Part shown: positions 5,526-5,642 of the stretch, piece after piece | Layout of the letters: each line of letters begins with the position of its first letter | How positions within the stretch are numbered: the first letter of the stretch is position 1 | Source: an uncultured Clostridia bacterium | GTDB taxonomy: Bacteria > Bacillota > Clostridia > Oscillospirales > Acutalibacteraceae | DNA length: 5,642 nt | Assembly: GCA_947629295.1 (NCBI GenBank) | Contig: CANRDH010000116.1 | Location: forward strand, 1-5,642 | Direction: 5' to 3' | Position numbers and translations under genes: made by a program | Notes under the pieces: model-generated | The model's database searches: none | Told to the model about the DNA's origin: nothing | What the model saw: the letters and a program-made list of their open reading frames with translations, nothing else

Positions 5526-5642
5526 TCAATATCCGAGTTCTTCCCCTACTATTATTACCTTAATTCTGTCCTTTTTTCTCTGCCACGCGGATACCACATA
5601 GTTACAGCATATTCTTTGTTCACTTCTGCATCCGTCCGGTAT
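5526..5642 (-). CDS. Possible 3' end of an unrecognised gene, cut by window edge
   Basis: A minus-strand frame is open from the right edge for 38 codons to a TGA at 5526-5528. It reads as a Cys-containing segment (DGCRSEQRICCNYV) ending in DRIKVIIVGEELGY. It would end 24 bases before deoD, consistent with an operon. I do not recognise it. A second frame on the same strand is also open from the edge for 28 codons to a stop at 5555-5557 (ending YPRGREKRTELR) and looks about equally protein-like by base composition. Which frame is coding, or whether this is simply a promoter region, cannot be settled from so short a piece. Confidence 0.33.
   Translation of the reverse strand: MPDGCRSEQRICCNYVVSAWQRKKDRIKVIIVGEELGY

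Overview
This 5.6 kb window looks like ordinary chromosome from a low-to-mid GC Gram-positive, most likely an anaerobic clostridial (Ruminococcus/Oscillospiraceae-like) bacterium. The inference rests on consensus sigma-A promoters, strong purine-rich Shine-Dalgarno sites, the VanZ and DUF1015 families, and a clostridial-looking RluA variant. No taxonomic search could be run. I see no tRNA, rRNA, CRISPR array, insertion sequence or phage gene.

Layout, left to right. Positions 1-626 hold no intact conventional gene. They do hold what looks like a complete small transcription unit: a consensus promoter at 130-158, an SD at 174-179, an ATG at 188, a stop at 464-466 and a large hairpin at 475-523. 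The roughly 93-codon reading frame between start and stop is broken, because its middle third lies in a different frame from its two ends. Next, on the minus strand, is a VanZ-family membrane protein (627-1175). A 222-bp divergent intergenic region carries an extended -10 promoter for vanZ and a near-consensus promoter for the plus-strand genes.

The plus-strand unit (1398-3688) is a DUF1015-family protein followed by an unrecognised protein with a long charged, proline-rich N-terminal region and two C-terminal membrane segments. I see no terminator between the two, and a clear intrinsic terminator follows the second (3719-3762), so they probably form one operon. The second gene is better started at GTG 2738 than at the upstream ATG 2717.

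The right side is a minus-strand unit converging on that terminator: deoD (purine nucleoside phosphorylase, 4803-5501) followed 19 bp later by an RluA-family pseudouridine synthase (3836-4783). A possible 3' end of another minus-strand gene runs off the right edge.

How they work together: deoD and rluA are both nucleoside/RNA-metabolism housekeeping genes sharing a transcript. The DUF1015 and membrane-protein pair is the least understood unit. DUF1015 genes often sit near serine-biosynthesis genes, which are absent here. I found no clear sign of a novel multi-gene system. The best leads are the broken small transcription unit at the left, the DUF1015/membrane-protein pair, and possible post-transcriptional control at the start of the second gene.
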